From positions 1 through 32,591 of the forward strand of contig NZ_JAAXKX010000031.1 of NCBI RefSeq assembly GCF_012276755.1: a stretch of DNA of 32,591 bases, given 5' to 3'. Both the position numbers and the translations under genes were made by a program. Each line of letters opens with the position of its first letter. Positions within the stretch are counted from its first letter, which is position 1. The stretch comes from Marichromatium bheemlicum (lineage in GTDB: Bacteria; Pseudomonadota; Gammaproteobacteria; Chromatiales; Chromatiaceae). Below, piece by piece: positions 1-8,440 of the stretch. The notes beneath the pieces are model-generated. The model was given only the letters and a program-made list of their open reading frames with translations. It was not told where the DNA came from and did not search any database.

Positions 1-187
1 GGGTAGGGGGGATTGGTCCTCGCTGGGCTGGGCATCTGACGCAGAAGGGAGCATCCCCTCATTGACGCGTCCAACCCAGCTCCCCCTCCGGCGCAGGGGG
101 GATCTCATCCCTCATTAAACGTGTCCAACGCAGTTCCCCCCTTTGACAAAGGGGGGTAGGGGGATTGGTCTTCGCTGGGCTGGGCAT
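1..187. repeat. Direct repeat pair with GC-clamp hairpins
   Basis: Bases 1-36 and 153-187 are near-identical direct copies (a GGGTAGGGGG-ATTGGT core followed by a CGCTGGGCTGGGCATC core). The segment at about 60-88 (GACGCGTCCAACCCAGC and following) is likewise echoed at about 114-135. Between them is a perfect hairpin, CCCCCCTTT-gac-AAAGGGGGG, at 136-156. The same clamp occurs twice at 8441-8676, and a stub in the opposite orientation (AATCCCCCCTAC) closes the window at about 32580-32591. I infer a dispersed intergenic repeat family. I see no gene in 1-198. Confidence 0.75.
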
Positions 188-198
188 CACCCGTCTGG

Positions 199-1512
199 TC
201 AACGCGTCCGGATCGCCTGTCCGAGTAGGTGTTCGCCGTCGTCGTCGGTGATCTCGACCTCGACCAGGGCGTTGGTGTTGATCGGGTCGGGTAGGGCGGT
301 GAAGCGGACCGGCAGGTAGTTGGGGGTGTAGCCCTGGCCGGGCAGGTCGCGTGCCGGGTCGGGGGCCTGTTCGCAGAGCACCTCGACCCGGGCGCCGTGC
401 TGTTCGCGCAGCAGCTGGGCGCGGCTGGCGGCGGCCAACTGCTGCAGTGCCTGACTGCGCGCGCGCTTGGTGGCGGTGTCGACGCGTCCGGGCAGGGTGG
501 CGGCCAAGGTGCCGGCGCGGGGCGAGTAGGCGAAGGCGTGGATGTGGCCGAAGCCGACGGTCTCGACCAGCGACAGGGTCTCGCGCCAGTCCTCCTCGTC
601 CTCGCCGGGGAAGCCGACGATGATGTCGGTGGTGACGTTGAGTTCGGGGCGTGCCGCGCGACCGGCGGCGACCAGCTCGATGAAGGCGTCGCGTTTGCAG
701 CGCCGAGCCATGCGGCGCAGCACCCGGTCCGAGCCGCTTTGTACCGGCAGGTGCAGGTGTGGCATCAGCCGTGGATCCTCGAACAACTGCCAGAAGCCCT
801 CCGGCAGGTCCCAGGGTTCGAGCGAGCCGAGCCGCAGGCGCTTGATGCCGGTGTCGGCGAGCACTGCGGCGATCAGCTCGCCGAGGTCGCTGCCCCGGTC
901 ATGACCGTAGCCGCCGAGGTGAACGCCGGTGAGCGCGACCTCGCGCACCCCCTGGCGCACCAGGCGCTCGATCGCGCTCACCACCTGGGTGATCGGACGG
1001 CTGCGCTCCTCGCCGCGGGCGCGGGTGGTGATGCAGAAGGTGCAGTGGTAGCGACAGCCATCCTGCACCTTGACGAAGGCGCGTTGGCGACCACGCGCGA
1101 ACAGCGCCTCGGCACCGCCGGCAGTGGCGCTCTCGGGCATCAGTGCCAGCGCCAGGGTGGCGCCGGCGATCTCCACCAGCCGGTCCTTGTCGGTGTTGCT
1201 CACCACCAGGTCGACGCCGGACTCGCCGGCCAGTGCCTCGGCCTCGAGCGCGGCCAGACAACCGCTGACGATCAGCCGCGCGCGCGGGTTGTCGCGCTGG
1301 GCGCGACGCAGCAGTTTGCGCGACTTGCGCACCGCCTCCTGGGTGACGGCGCAGGTGTTGATCACCACCAGGTCGGCGCCCTGGTCGTCGCCGGCGAGCT
1401 GGATGCCGGCATGCTGGAACTGATCGGCCCATTCCTCGAGTTCGGCCTCGTTGAGACGGCAGCCGAGGCTGTGTAGGCGGACGGTGGGGGCGGGGGGGTT
1501 GGCTCGGGACAT
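199..1512 (-). CDS. mtaB: tRNA t6A37 methylthiotransferase MtaB
   Basis: Radical-SAM methylthiotransferase of 437 aa, the usual length for MtaB. This family adds a methylthio group to C2 of N6-threonylcarbamoyladenosine at position 37 of ANN-decoding tRNAs. The N-terminal UPF0004/MTTase domain shows the three cluster-binding cysteines: C18 (GCRLNEAE), C54 (INTCAVTQEAVRKSRK) and C85 (VSGCLA). The radical-SAM CxxxCxxC motif is C153-C157-C160 (DGCRYHCTFC). A TRAM-like tail of about 60 residues closes the protein. The GCRLN start and the TCAVT motif favour MtaB over MiaB or RimO. It is a single gene, transcribed away from the tRNA-Ser gene about 200 bp upstream on the same strand. Confidence 0.95.
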   Translation of the reverse strand: MSRANPPAPTVRLHSLGCRLNEAELEEWADQFQHAGIQLAGDDQGADLVVINTCAVTQEAVRKSRKLLRRAQRDNPRARLIVSGCLAALEAEALAGESGVDLVVSNTDKDRLVEIAGATLALALMPESATAGGAEALFARGRQRAFVKVQDGCRYHCTFCITTRARGEERSRPITQVVSAIERLVRQGVREVALTGVHLGGYGHDRGSDLGELIAAVLADTGIKRLRLGSLEPWDLPEGFWQLFEDPRLMPHLHLPVQSGSDRVLRRMARRCKRDAFIELVAAGRAARPELNVTTDIIVGFPGEDEEDWRETLSLVETVGFGHIHAFAYSPRAGTLAATLPGRVDTATKRARSQALQQLAAASRAQLLREQHGARVEVLCEQAPDPARDLPGQGYTPNYLPVRFTALPDPINTNALVEVEITDDDGEHLLGQAIRTR

Positions 1513-1719
1513 GGTCGATCGGGACTGCGATGGAGCTGGTATTCAGGGGGGCGGAGTATAGAGGCTCGCGGGTCGAGCTGCAGGAGCGGGGGCCAGGGGC
1601 GCTTTCGTCCTCGGCGACCGTGATGCGGTGTCGATGGGCCAAAGGCAGACGCACAAAAGACGGCTGATGGATCGAGCGGGGTGGTGTCGATGTGGATCGG
1701 GGCGATCCAGAAGGGAATA

Positions 1720-1809
1720 TGGCGGAGAGGGTGGGATTCGAACCCACGGACCCGCAAGCGAGTCACTTGATTTCGAGTCAAGCCCGTTCGACCACTCCGG
1801 CACCTCTCC
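1720..1809 (-). tRNA. tRNA-Ser (anticodon CGA)
   Basis: Read on the minus strand, the sequence starts GGAGAGG and ends CCTCTCC-G-CCA, giving a 7-bp acceptor stem, discriminator G and an encoded CCA. The anticodon arm is CTTGA-CTCGAAA-TCAAG, with anticodon CGA. A long variable arm, typical of serine tRNAs, precedes a T arm containing GGTTCGAATCC. The total is 90 nt with CCA. It reads UCG codons. It lies about 200 bp upstream of mtaB. Confidence 0.97.
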
Positions 1810-1912
1810 AAGTGCTGGCAGTCCGCGCAGGGCGCGTCAGCGAGTCGAGAATCCTAACGATGTCGAGACGGTTTGTCTACCCCCGTTTGCGTTTCGTGGC
1901 GAAGGAAGGTGC

Positions 1913-1960
1913 CACTGTGCGTGCTGTCACATTAGTCGCTTGATTGTTACACTGTGCGTG
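1913..1960. promoter_or_regulatory. 11-bp direct repeat, possible operator
   Basis: CACTGTGCGTG occurs exactly at 1913-1923 and again at 1950-1960, a period of 37 bp. The second copy lies inside the spacer between the proposed -35 and -10 boxes of the promoter for the secreted protein at 2090. That is a position where a bound regulator would repress; the upstream copy could help looping or activation. The repeats are seen directly; the function is inferred. Confidence 0.4.
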
Positions 1961-1968
1961 AAGATAAT
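1940..1968 (+). promoter_or_regulatory. Sigma70-type promoter for the secreted protein gene
   Basis: TTGATT (1940-1945) and GATAAT (1963-1968) are separated by exactly 17 bp, a near-consensus sigma70 promoter in otherwise GC-rich DNA. Transcription would start near 1975. That leaves a leader of about 115 nt before the ATG at 2090, with GAAGGGA as a modest ribosome binding site. Confidence 0.6.
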
Positions 1969-2089
1969 CCGCTACGCAAAGTGCGTTTTTCTCGGGAAGC
2001 GCGAGGATGTTCGAAGGCCGTTGGTGTTTGCCGCCGTGTGGTATTCGTGCAGGCTCGGGCTTTTCCACTGTCCATGAAGGGACGAAGCC

Positions 2090-2884
2090 ATGAAGCCTTA
2101 TCCGCTCGCACTCGCCATCTCGCTTGCCTTGTCCTCCACGGGGGTTGCTTTCGCCCAGGTCGATCGTGCCGCGCCTGGCGTCGGGGTTGAACTCCCGACT
2201 CCTGCTCAGCTCGAGCAGGCAAGTGCTGCAGGTGCCGAGGCGCTCGATCAGCTGCTCTCGCAGGTCCTGCAGGCCGGTCCCAGCGCCGGGCAGGCTCAGA
2301 TCGTCGATCGCATCCTGCAGAATCTGGTACGCGCCAATCCCGCTCTCGCCGCGCGAGCTGCCGTGCGTATCGCCGCCCAAGCCAACACCCTGGCGGCAAT
2401 CCAGCCCCTGGTTGCCTTGCAGTTGGCCCAGTCCGCCTCGCAGGCGCTGAGTGAGCCGCGGGTCTTGGCTGTGGCCGATCCTGCCGTGACCGGAAATGCC
2501 GTGGTGAGCCTGGCCTCGACCACCGCGCAGGCGAGCGCCGCCGCGGGTTCGGCGGGCGCCGCGATTGCCGAGCAGGTGATGGGGCAGATCGATGGACTGG
2601 CGGCTAATGATGCGTTGGTTGCCGCGACCCCGGATCTTGGCGATCAGGTGTTGCTGGCGCAGATCAATCCCGGCGACTTTGCGACGGCCGCGGGTGGCGA
2701 TGAAGAGCCGTTGGCGCCGGTCGATGATTTCGTTACCGCGGCAGGTGGTGACGAGGACCCGCTCGATGCACTCGACGCGATCGGTGGCGACGTCGCCGAC
2801 GAGTTGGCCGCAACCGACGACATCCTCGAGCAGGCCGAGACCCCGCTCGATACCGTCACGCCCGCAAGCCCCGCTACCTTGTAG
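2090..2884 (+). CDS. Secreted Ala-rich protein with acidic repeats, unknown function
   Basis: I do not recognise a family for this 264-aa protein. Residues 1 to about 22 are a clear Sec signal peptide (MKPYPLALAISLALSSTGVAFA, with an AFA-Q cleavage site). Residues of about 25-190 are alanine/glutamine-rich and predicted largely helical. The C-terminal third is strongly acidic and holds an imperfect repeat: FATAAGGDEEPLAPVDD followed by FVTAAGGDEDPLDALDA. Such Asp/Glu-rich repeats could bind cations or interact with polysaccharide, but that is speculation. The gene has its own promoter (1940-1968) and a strong terminator straight after it, so it is a separate transcription unit just ahead of the polysaccharide export genes. 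No cysteine, membrane anchor or sorting signal is visible at the C terminus. Confidence 0.75.
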   Translation: MKPYPLALAISLALSSTGVAFAQVDRAAPGVGVELPTPAQLEQASAAGAEALDQLLSQVLQAGPSAGQAQIVDRILQNLVRANPALAARAAVRIAAQANTLAAIQPLVALQLAQSASQALSEPRVLAVADPAVTGNAVVSLASTTAQASAAAGSAGAAIAEQVMGQIDGLAANDALVAATPDLGDQVLLAQINPGDFATAAGGDEEPLAPVDDFVTAAGGDEDPLDALDAIGGDVADELAATDDILEQAETPLDTVTPASPATL

Positions 2885-2900
2885 CGGGCGTCGTATCGTG

Positions 2901-2930
2901 CCGCCCCGGCCACTGCCGGGGCGGTGTTCT
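2901..2930 (+). terminator. Rho-independent terminator
   Basis: CCGCCCCGGC (2901-2910), loop CACT, GCCGGGGCGG (2915-2924): a perfect 10-bp GC stem followed by TGTTCTT. It lies 17 bp after the stop codon of the secreted protein and separates it from the beta-barrel gene. Confidence 0.75.
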
Positions 2931-3046
2931 TGCCCCGAAGTCGCCCCGGCTGGTGTAGCCGCTCTCGTCTCGATCTCAAAGGCTCCGCGAAGGATATGCC
3001 GATGATGTGGATGTGAATTGGGTGTCTCCCGGGATCGAGTTGTAAC

Positions 3047-3059
3047 CCGATTGAATCGG
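3047..3059. promoter_or_regulatory. 13-bp palindrome upstream of the beta-barrel gene
   Basis: CCGATT-G-AATCGG is a perfect inverted repeat 24 bp before the ATG at 3083. It could be an operator or a small mRNA hairpin. There is no clear sigma70 promoter nearby, so how this operon starts is unresolved. Confidence 0.3.
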
Positions 3060-3082
3060 CCAATATCGCGGAGAACCAAGGG

Positions 3083-4354
3083 ATGAAGCGTTGGAGCCTT
3101 GTGGCGGGTATCGCCCCGCTGTGTCTGTCCCCGGTCGTGCTCGCGCAGGATGCGGCGTTGCGTACCAGCGTCGATTATCTGCAACCCGTCGCCGAGCGTC
3201 CGGTCGCGGTCGAGGAGGACGAACGCTTCGTCCGCCTCGGCGGCTGGAAGCTCACCCCCCAGGCCGAGCTGAGCGGTACCTTCGATTCCAACATCTATGC
3301 CACCGCGAAGGATGAGGAAGACGACTTCATCACCGTCCTCAAGCCCAAGGCACGGCTGCAGTCGGACTGGAACGTCCACGAGGTGATGCTCGAGGCCGGC
3401 GCTGATCTCGGCTGGTACCAGGACTTCTCCAGCGAGGACTACCAGGATTTCTACCTGGTCAATCGTAACCGGCTCGACATCGTCTATGGCACGCGGCTGC
3501 TGACCGATGTGCTCTATCGCGACGCCCATGTCGCGCGCTCCTCACCGGACAGCGATGGTCTCACCGCCGAGCCGCTGACCTATGAGCTGCTGCGCGGCAT
3601 GATCGGTTTCGAGCGCGACCTCGGCATCCTCGGGTTGCGGGCCGACATCCAGGCCGAGGATATCAACTACGACGACAGCGACCGCGTCGGTGGCGGCACC
3701 ATCGACAATAGCTACCGCGATCGCACCGTGGTCGATGGCGGCTTGCGGCTGTCCTACAGCCGCTTCGAGGGGGCCGAGGCCTATCTCTCGGCGCGACTGC
3801 GCGAGGTGAGCTACGAGGACTCCACCCTCGGCGGGCGCCCTGATCGTGACAGCTCCGGTTACGACATCGGGCTGGGGTTGCGCAAGAGCGTCAGCGACCT
3901 GTGGGTGTTCGATGCCTTCGTCGGCTATTCGCCGCGCCACTTCGCCGATCGCGCGCTCGATGACATCTCCGGCGGCGATGCCCTGGCCTTTTCTGTCAAG
4001 GCGCTGTGGAACCCGACGCCGATCACCTCGCTGATCGCCGACTTCCAGCGCAAGACCTTCGAGACCACGACGGTCGGCTCCTCGGCGCTGATCAGCACCG
4101 CCTTCAACCTGCGTCTCGAGCACAAGCTCACCGAGGCGCTGTTGCTGGACGCCAACCTGGGGTATTCCATCAACGATTACGCGGGCGTGTCGCGCGAGGA
4201 CGACCTCTATCGCGCCAGCCTCGGTGTGGCCTATCACCTCACCCAGCTCGCCAGCGTTCGGGCCGAATACAGCTATCGCGAGCGTGACAGCACGGCGGCG
4301 CTCAACGACTACGACCGCCAGCTGCTGCAGCTGCAGCTACTGGTGAACTACTGA
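3083..4354 (+). CDS. Outer-membrane beta-barrel protein of the polysaccharide locus
   Basis: A 423-aa protein with a signal peptide (cleavage after about residue 21, VVLA-Q). About 50 residues later begins a series of alternating, aromatic-edged amphipathic strands to the end: LTPQAELSGTFDSNIYAT, then segments such as LEAGADLGWYQDF, GLRLSYSRFEG and ASVRAEYSYRERDS, ending LLQLQLLVNY. This layout, and the opening signature of a repertoire strand with DSNIY, match the putative beta-barrel porin 2 (BBP2_2) type found in exopolysaccharide loci. The C terminus ends on an aromatic residue, as outer-membrane barrels usually do. A ribosome binding site (GGAG) precedes the ATG. It is followed within 100 bp by the OPX gene and is probably co-transcribed with it. 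I infer that it forms the outer-membrane pore or anchor for the exported polymer. Confidence 0.8.
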   Translation: MKRWSLVAGIAPLCLSPVVLAQDAALRTSVDYLQPVAERPVAVEEDERFVRLGGWKLTPQAELSGTFDSNIYATAKDEEDDFITVLKPKARLQSDWNVHEVMLEAGADLGWYQDFSSEDYQDFYLVNRNRLDIVYGTRLLTDVLYRDAHVARSSPDSDGLTAEPLTYELLRGMIGFERDLGILGLRADIQAEDINYDDSDRVGGGTIDNSYRDRTVVDGGLRLSYSRFEGAEAYLSARLREVSYEDSTLGGRPDRDSSGYDIGLGLRKSVSDLWVFDAFVGYSPRHFADRALDDISGGDALAFSVKALWNPTPITSLIADFQRKTFETTTVGSSALISTAFNLRLEHKLTEALLLDANLGYSINDYAGVSREDDLYRASLGVAYHLTQLASVRAEYSYRERDSTAALNDYDRQLLQLQLLVNY

Positions 4355-4447
4355 GGGCGCTGATGGCCGCCGGGTGAGGCGCCCGCCGGCCTCGTGGTCA
4401 CCATCGGCGACCACTCGCCCTCGACAAGACGTTATCTGGAACGAACT

Positions 4448-4972
4448 ATGCGCTTGGTCAATCTGTTTCTCGGGTTGCTGCTTTGTGTAGCGCTCGCAAC
4501 CCCTGTGCTCGCCACCGATGCCGGGCAATACACCCTCGGCCCCGGTGACAAGATGCGGGTGACCGTCTTCGGTGAGCCCCATCTCTCCGGCAAGTTCCTC
4601 GTCAACGCCAATGGCACCATCGCCATGCCGTTGATCGAGCCGATCGCAGTCAACGGGCTGACCCTCAACCAGACCGAGGCGGAGATCCGCAAGGCGCTGT
4701 CGGCGGGCTTCATGGGTAACCCCAGGGTCAGTGTCGACATCCTCGAATATCGCCCCTTCTTCATCATCGGTGAGGTCATCGAGCCTGGCCGATACCCCTA
4801 TGTCGCCGACATGACGGTGTTGCACGCGGTGGCGATCGCCGGTGGCTTCACCCCGCGCGCGGCGAAGAACAAGATCGTGATGCAGCGTGACGGCAAGGAA
4901 GACCTGCCGGTGAGCAACAGCACCCCGGTACAGCCGGGCGACATCATCACCGTCAAAGAACGCTTCTTCTGA
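4448..4972 (+). CDS. Short Wza/OPX-type polysaccharide export protein
   Basis: The start is placed at the ATG at 4448, because it begins directly with a signal peptide (MRLVNLFLGLLLCVALATPV); the upstream in-frame ATG at 4394 would add 18 polar residues before it. The mature part opens with the polysaccharide export (PES) domain (YTLGPGDKMRVTVFGEPHLSG, GTIAMPLIEPIAVNGLT) and continues into one SLBB-like domain (EVIEPGRYPYVADMTVLHAV, VQPGDIITVKERFF). At 175 aa it is about half the length of E. coli Wza. There is no lipobox cysteine, and no C-terminal amphipathic helix of the kind that forms the Wza pore. It therefore probably acts as a periplasmic duct ring working with another outer-membrane component, most simply the adjacent beta-barrel. 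Confidence 0.88.
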   Translation: MRLVNLFLGLLLCVALATPVLATDAGQYTLGPGDKMRVTVFGEPHLSGKFLVNANGTIAMPLIEPIAVNGLTLNQTEAEIRKALSAGFMGNPRVSVDILEYRPFFIIGEVIEPGRYPYVADMTVLHAVAIAGGFTPRAAKNKIVMQRDGKEDLPVSNSTPVQPGDIITVKERFF

Positions 4973-5050
4973 GTGGTGCGCCGTGACTCGATGGAACCCT
5001 GTCCCCGCGGCTTGCCCGTGTCGTACTGCCGTGCCGGGAGCCCGTGCTAG

Positions 5051-7351
5051 ATGACCACGCAGACCCCAGCACAGCCCCCGATGCAGCCCCAGGCCATGCA
5101 ACCGATGCCCCCGTTTGCGGGGCAGGTGGCGCCCGACAACGACGCCGACCTGATCGATCTGCGCGAGCTGTTCCGCACCCTGTGGCGGCGGCGCGGTGTC
5201 ATCATCGGCACCGTGTTGCTGTTCACCACCCTGGCGGTGATCTTCGCGCTGCAGCTCACCCCGCGCTACACCGCCTCGGCGCTGCTGACGCTGCAGACCC
5301 GCCAGGAGGCGGTGGTCGACATCCAAGCGGTGATGTCCGGGCTGTCGACCGATGCCAGCGTCATTCGTACCGAACTCGACGTGATCTCCTCGCGGCGGCT
5401 GATCGGCAAGTTGGTCGATCAGCTACAGCTGACCAAAGACCCTGAGTTCAATGCCGAGCTGCGTGAGCCCAGCGTGTTGGCGCGTTTGCTCGACCCGCGA
5501 ACCTATCTCTCCGCCGACTGGCTGGCGGCGTTAGGGTTGGGCGGTGACGCGACCGAGGCCCTCAGCGCGGACGAACGCGCCCAGCGCGAGCGTGCCGCAG
5601 TCATCAGCGCCGTCACCGAGACGCTGTCGGCAACCAACCCCAAGCTCTCCTATACGATCAAGATCGCCTTCGAGTCCGAGGATCCTAAGAAGGCCGCACG
5701 CCTTGCCAACACCCTCGCCGAGCTGTATCTCACCGACCAGCTCGAGGCCAAATTCGAGGCCACCCAGCGCGCCACCGACTGGCTCAGCACCCGCATCCGC
5801 GATCTGCGTGCCAAGGTGCTCGCCGCCGAGACTGCGGTGCAGGAATATCGCGAGCGCCACAAGATCGTCCAGGGCAGCCAGGGCACGGTCACCGAACAAC
5901 AGCTCGCCGAGCTCAATGTCCAGCTGATCACCGCCCAGACCGATCTGGCCCAGGCCGAGGCGCGCTATCACCAAGTGCAGGAGCAGGTGGCCCAACAGGG
6001 CAATGCCGCCGCGCTCGGTGACGTGCTGCGTGCCCCGCTGGTGCAAAGCCTCAGCGAGCAAGAGGCCGAGGTCCGGCGCAAGCTCGCTGAGATCACCAAG
6101 CGCTACGGGCCACGCCACCCCGACACCATCGCCGTCAAGTCGGAGCTGGCCGACATCCGTGGCAAGCTCGCCGAGGAGGTCGACAAGATCGTCGCCAGCC
6201 TCGCCAACGATATGCAGGTCGCTCAGGCGCGGGTCGACACCCTCTCGGCCAGTCTGAAGCGCCTCGCTCGCGAGAGCAGTGCGCTGGAGAAGAGCCGGGT
6301 CGAGCTGCGCGAACTCGAGCGCGATGCCGAGTCGAGCCGGGTGCTGCTCGAGACCTTTCTATCGCGCTTCAAGGAGACCTCCAACCAAGAGGACCTGCAG
6401 CAGGCCGACGCGCGCATCATCTCCGAGGCGCAGGTGCCGGTGGTGCCCTCGTTCCCCAACAAGAAGCTGATCGTCGCCGTCGCCCTGGTGCTGTCGCTGA
6501 TGATCGGGCTGGGGCTGGCCTTCCTGCTCGAGGCGCTCGACAACGGTTTTCGCGCGCTCGTCCATCTCGAACGCGAGACCCGGCTCAAGGGGCTCGGCAT
6601 GGTGCCGAAGATCACCGCCGCGCGGCTCAAGTCCAGCGTGCCGGTGCGCTATGCGCTGGACAAGCCCACCTCAGCCTTCGCCGAGGCGCTGCGCGCGGTG
6701 CATACCTCGCTGATGTTCGGTCACCCCGGGGAGCGCAAACCGAAGATCCTGCTGGCCACCTCGGCGCTGCCCGGGGAAGGCAAAACCACCTTCTGCGCCA
6801 GCCTGGGCCTGCTGCTGGCGCGTGCCGGCAATACCCGGGTGCTCTATGTCGAGGCCGACCTGCGTCGCCCCAACTTGGCCAAGGCCATGCCTGGTCTGGA
6901 TGAGGACCGACCTTGCATCACCGACTACCTCACCGGTCGGGTCGCGCGCTGGCAGGACTGTGTGATCCATGACACCGATACCGGGTTGGCCTTGATGGCC
7001 GCCGGGACCAAGGTGCGCGATCCGCAGACGCTACTGCAGTCCGAGCGCATGCGCGATCTGGTTCGGGAGGCCGGGGCCGACTATGACCTGGTGATCATCG
7101 ACACCCCGCCGCTGCTGGCCGTATCCGATGCCGTGATCCTCACCCATTACGTCGATACCACGCTGTTCATCGTGCGCTGGGAGAGCACCGCGCGTGATGC
7201 GGTGAAGAGCGCGCTCGATCTGCTGCGCAAGGCCGGTGCGCCGATCGGTGGTGCCGTATTGAGCCAGGTCGACGCCAAGCGTCATGCCTATTATGGCTAT
7301 GGTGATCGCGCCTCTTATTACGGACGCTATGGCGACTATTACACCAACTGA
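5051..7351 (+). CDS. Wzc-type polysaccharide co-polymerase / BY-kinase
   Basis: A 766-aa inner-membrane tyrosine autokinase that controls chain length and export of Wzy-made polymers. A Wzz domain follows TM1 (about 50-69). Long periplasmic coiled-coil segments (about 240-445) include RYGPRHPDTI, typical of the GumC/EpsB branch. TM2 spans about 473-494. The cytosolic kinase has Walker A (PGEGKTT, 574-580), Walker A' (VLYVEADLRRPN, 597-608) and Walker B (VIIDTPP, 681-687). The last 20 residues carry eight tyrosines in clusters (AYYGYG, SYYGRYGDYY), the usual autophosphorylation tail. It is preceded by the OPX gene and overlaps the next gene by 23 bp. A proline/glutamine-rich N-terminal tail of about 25 residues is unremarkable. 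Confidence 0.93.
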   Translation: MTTQTPAQPPMQPQAMQPMPPFAGQVAPDNDADLIDLRELFRTLWRRRGVIIGTVLLFTTLAVIFALQLTPRYTASALLTLQTRQEAVVDIQAVMSGLSTDASVIRTELDVISSRRLIGKLVDQLQLTKDPEFNAELREPSVLARLLDPRTYLSADWLAALGLGGDATEALSADERAQRERAAVISAVTETLSATNPKLSYTIKIAFESEDPKKAARLANTLAELYLTDQLEAKFEATQRATDWLSTRIRDLRAKVLAAETAVQEYRERHKIVQGSQGTVTEQQLAELNVQLITAQTDLAQAEARYHQVQEQVAQQGNAAALGDVLRAPLVQSLSEQEAEVRRKLAEITKRYGPRHPDTIAVKSELADIRGKLAEEVDKIVASLANDMQVAQARVDTLSASLKRLARESSALEKSRVELRELERDAESSRVLLETFLSRFKETSNQEDLQQADARIISEAQVPVVPSFPNKKLIVAVALVLSLMIGLGLAFLLEALDNGFRALVHLERETRLKGLGMVPKITAARLKSSVPVRYALDKPTSAFAEALRAVHTSLMFGHPGERKPKILLATSALPGEGKTTFCASLGLLLARAGNTRVLYVEADLRRPNLAKAMPGLDEDRPCITDYLTGRVARWQDCVIHDTDTGLALMAAGTKVRDPQTLLQSERMRDLVREAGADYDLVIIDTPPLLAVSDAVILTHYVDTTLFIVRWESTARDAVKSALDLLRKAGAPIGGAVLSQVDAKRHAYYGYGDRASYYGRYGDYYTN

Positions 7352-8072
7352 GCGGGGCCTTGGGCTTGGAGCCATTGGCGTGCCGGGCCTCGCTGTCATC
7401 GTCGCCGCATTGGGACTGATCGGGATCTCTGGCGTGGGACTGTTGGACTCGCTGCAGCGCATCCCGGCCGATCGCTATTTCGAGATCCATAGCGCCCGGC
7501 TCGATCAACCCGATGCCGCGGCGATTCGTGCCGCGGCCATCACGCGTTATCAACAGATCCCCGATACGGTGCTGGGCGCGGAGGAGGCCCGCCGTCTTGG
7601 GGCGTTGCTGATCATGGCCGCCAAGCGCGACCTGCCCACGCAGCAGCCGGCCACCGAGACAGGCGCCGAGGCCATCGCCGCGCTCTCCACCAGCCTGCGT
7701 CAACAACCGGCCAACCCGCTCACCTGGGCCTATCTGGCCGAGGCCGAGCTGCGCTTCAATCACGACCGAGCGGCCGCCCTACGCGCCTTGGAACAGTCCT
7801 ACCGGGTCGGCCCTTTTGCCGCCGAGCTATTAGTCTATCGCCTGGGCTTGGCACTGCAGTGTCGGCGCGAGTGGACCCCGAACCTGGTCGGTCATCTGCG
7901 TGAGGAGATCGCCGCGCTCTTCCCCGAACCGCGCCGCTGGCGCAGATACCGCCGCCAGTTCATCCACCTCGCCCACACCGCGCCTAACCTCGACGCCATC
8001 ACCCGTGTCCTGCTCCGCCCGCACCCCACGGCCCTCGCTCAATACCAAAAAGACTACGACCGTGGCCGCTGA
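7329..8072 (+). CDS. Membrane-anchored helical (TPR-like) protein
   Basis: I chose the ATG at 7329 (247 aa), which overlaps the kinase gene by 23 bp; a longer form from 7284 is possible but would overlap more. One N-terminal TM segment (about residues 13-35, GVPGLAVIVAALGLIGISGV) is followed by an entirely helical region. Part of this reads like degenerate TPR repeats (NPLTWAYLAEAELRFNHDRAAALRALEQSY, cut here into its WAYLAEAEL and AALRALEQSY halves). The tail is Arg-rich. No enzyme motif is visible. The overlap implies co-translation with the kinase, so it is probably an accessory assembly factor of the exporter. The exact role is unknown. Confidence 0.7.
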   Translation: MATITPTERGLGLGAIGVPGLAVIVAALGLIGISGVGLLDSLQRIPADRYFEIHSARLDQPDAAAIRAAAITRYQQIPDTVLGAEEARRLGALLIMAAKRDLPTQQPATETGAEAIAALSTSLRQQPANPLTWAYLAEAELRFNHDRAAALRALEQSYRVGPFAAELLVYRLGLALQCRREWTPNLVGHLREEIAALFPEPRRWRRYRRQFIHLAHTAPNLDAITRVLLRPHPTALAQYQKDYDRGR

Positions 8073-8284
8073 AATGCCCCATGGGGCACCTCGCTGTCGC
8101 ACCTCTTCTGACTCTGGAACTTCAAAAACACGAGCCGACGTGGGCGCTATTGATAAATGAATAGAAGGTAAGCGGGATTCTAGCGTCCAGACCTTGTGTC
8201 AAAGCGCAGATAAAAAATTAAATCTCACGTTTTTCTTTGAATATTAAAGGTAAACGTTTAAGTAATCCTCTTTCCCTAAAAATC

Positions 8285-8429
8285 ATTTCCTTATACACAA
8301 AACAAAAAAACAACAGCTTACGTGAGCCATTTCGAAGTCTAGATAGACAAAGGTGTAGAGCGAAAAGTCAAAGGCTTACGCTCGAGGCTCGCTCCCCAAA
8401 ATGAATGCTGAGGAGATATGTAAGGAAAT
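8285..8429. mobile_element. MITE-like element, copy 1
   Basis: A 145-bp element whose left end ATTTCCTTATACA is mirrored at the right end (ATATGTAAGGAAAT, which lacks two bases compared with copy 2). It has internal landmarks CTTACGTGAGCCATTTC and GGCTTACGCTC, and no ORF. About 85% identical by eye to copy 2, 199 bp downstream. The inverted ends and lack of coding capacity fit a non-autonomous element; I did not find a clear target-site duplication. Confidence 0.55.
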
Positions 8430-8440
8430 TCCCTAGCAAT

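Noticed and set aside
1692-1943. Plus-strand frames with VGFEPTDPQ / GGIRTHGP-like peptides across the tRNA gene
   Set aside because: This is the well-known antisense translation of tRNA-Ser genes, not a protein. The overlapping minus-strand frames (1543-1811) are also shadows of the tRNA and of mtaB upstream sequence.
1877-3529. 550-aa minus-strand open frame
   Set aside because: It lies opposite two genes with clear signal peptides, a promoter and a terminator on the plus strand. The long frame is a product of high GC.
4337-5326. 329-aa minus-strand frame opposite the OPX gene
   Set aside because: The His/Gln/Arg-rich composition is that of an antisense shadow. The plus strand carries the OPX and kinase genes with clear motifs.
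8075-8088. Palindrome TGCCCCATGGGGCA as a terminator for the export genes
   Set aside because: It has no loop of its own and no T-run after it. It is reported only as a palindrome in the gap entry.
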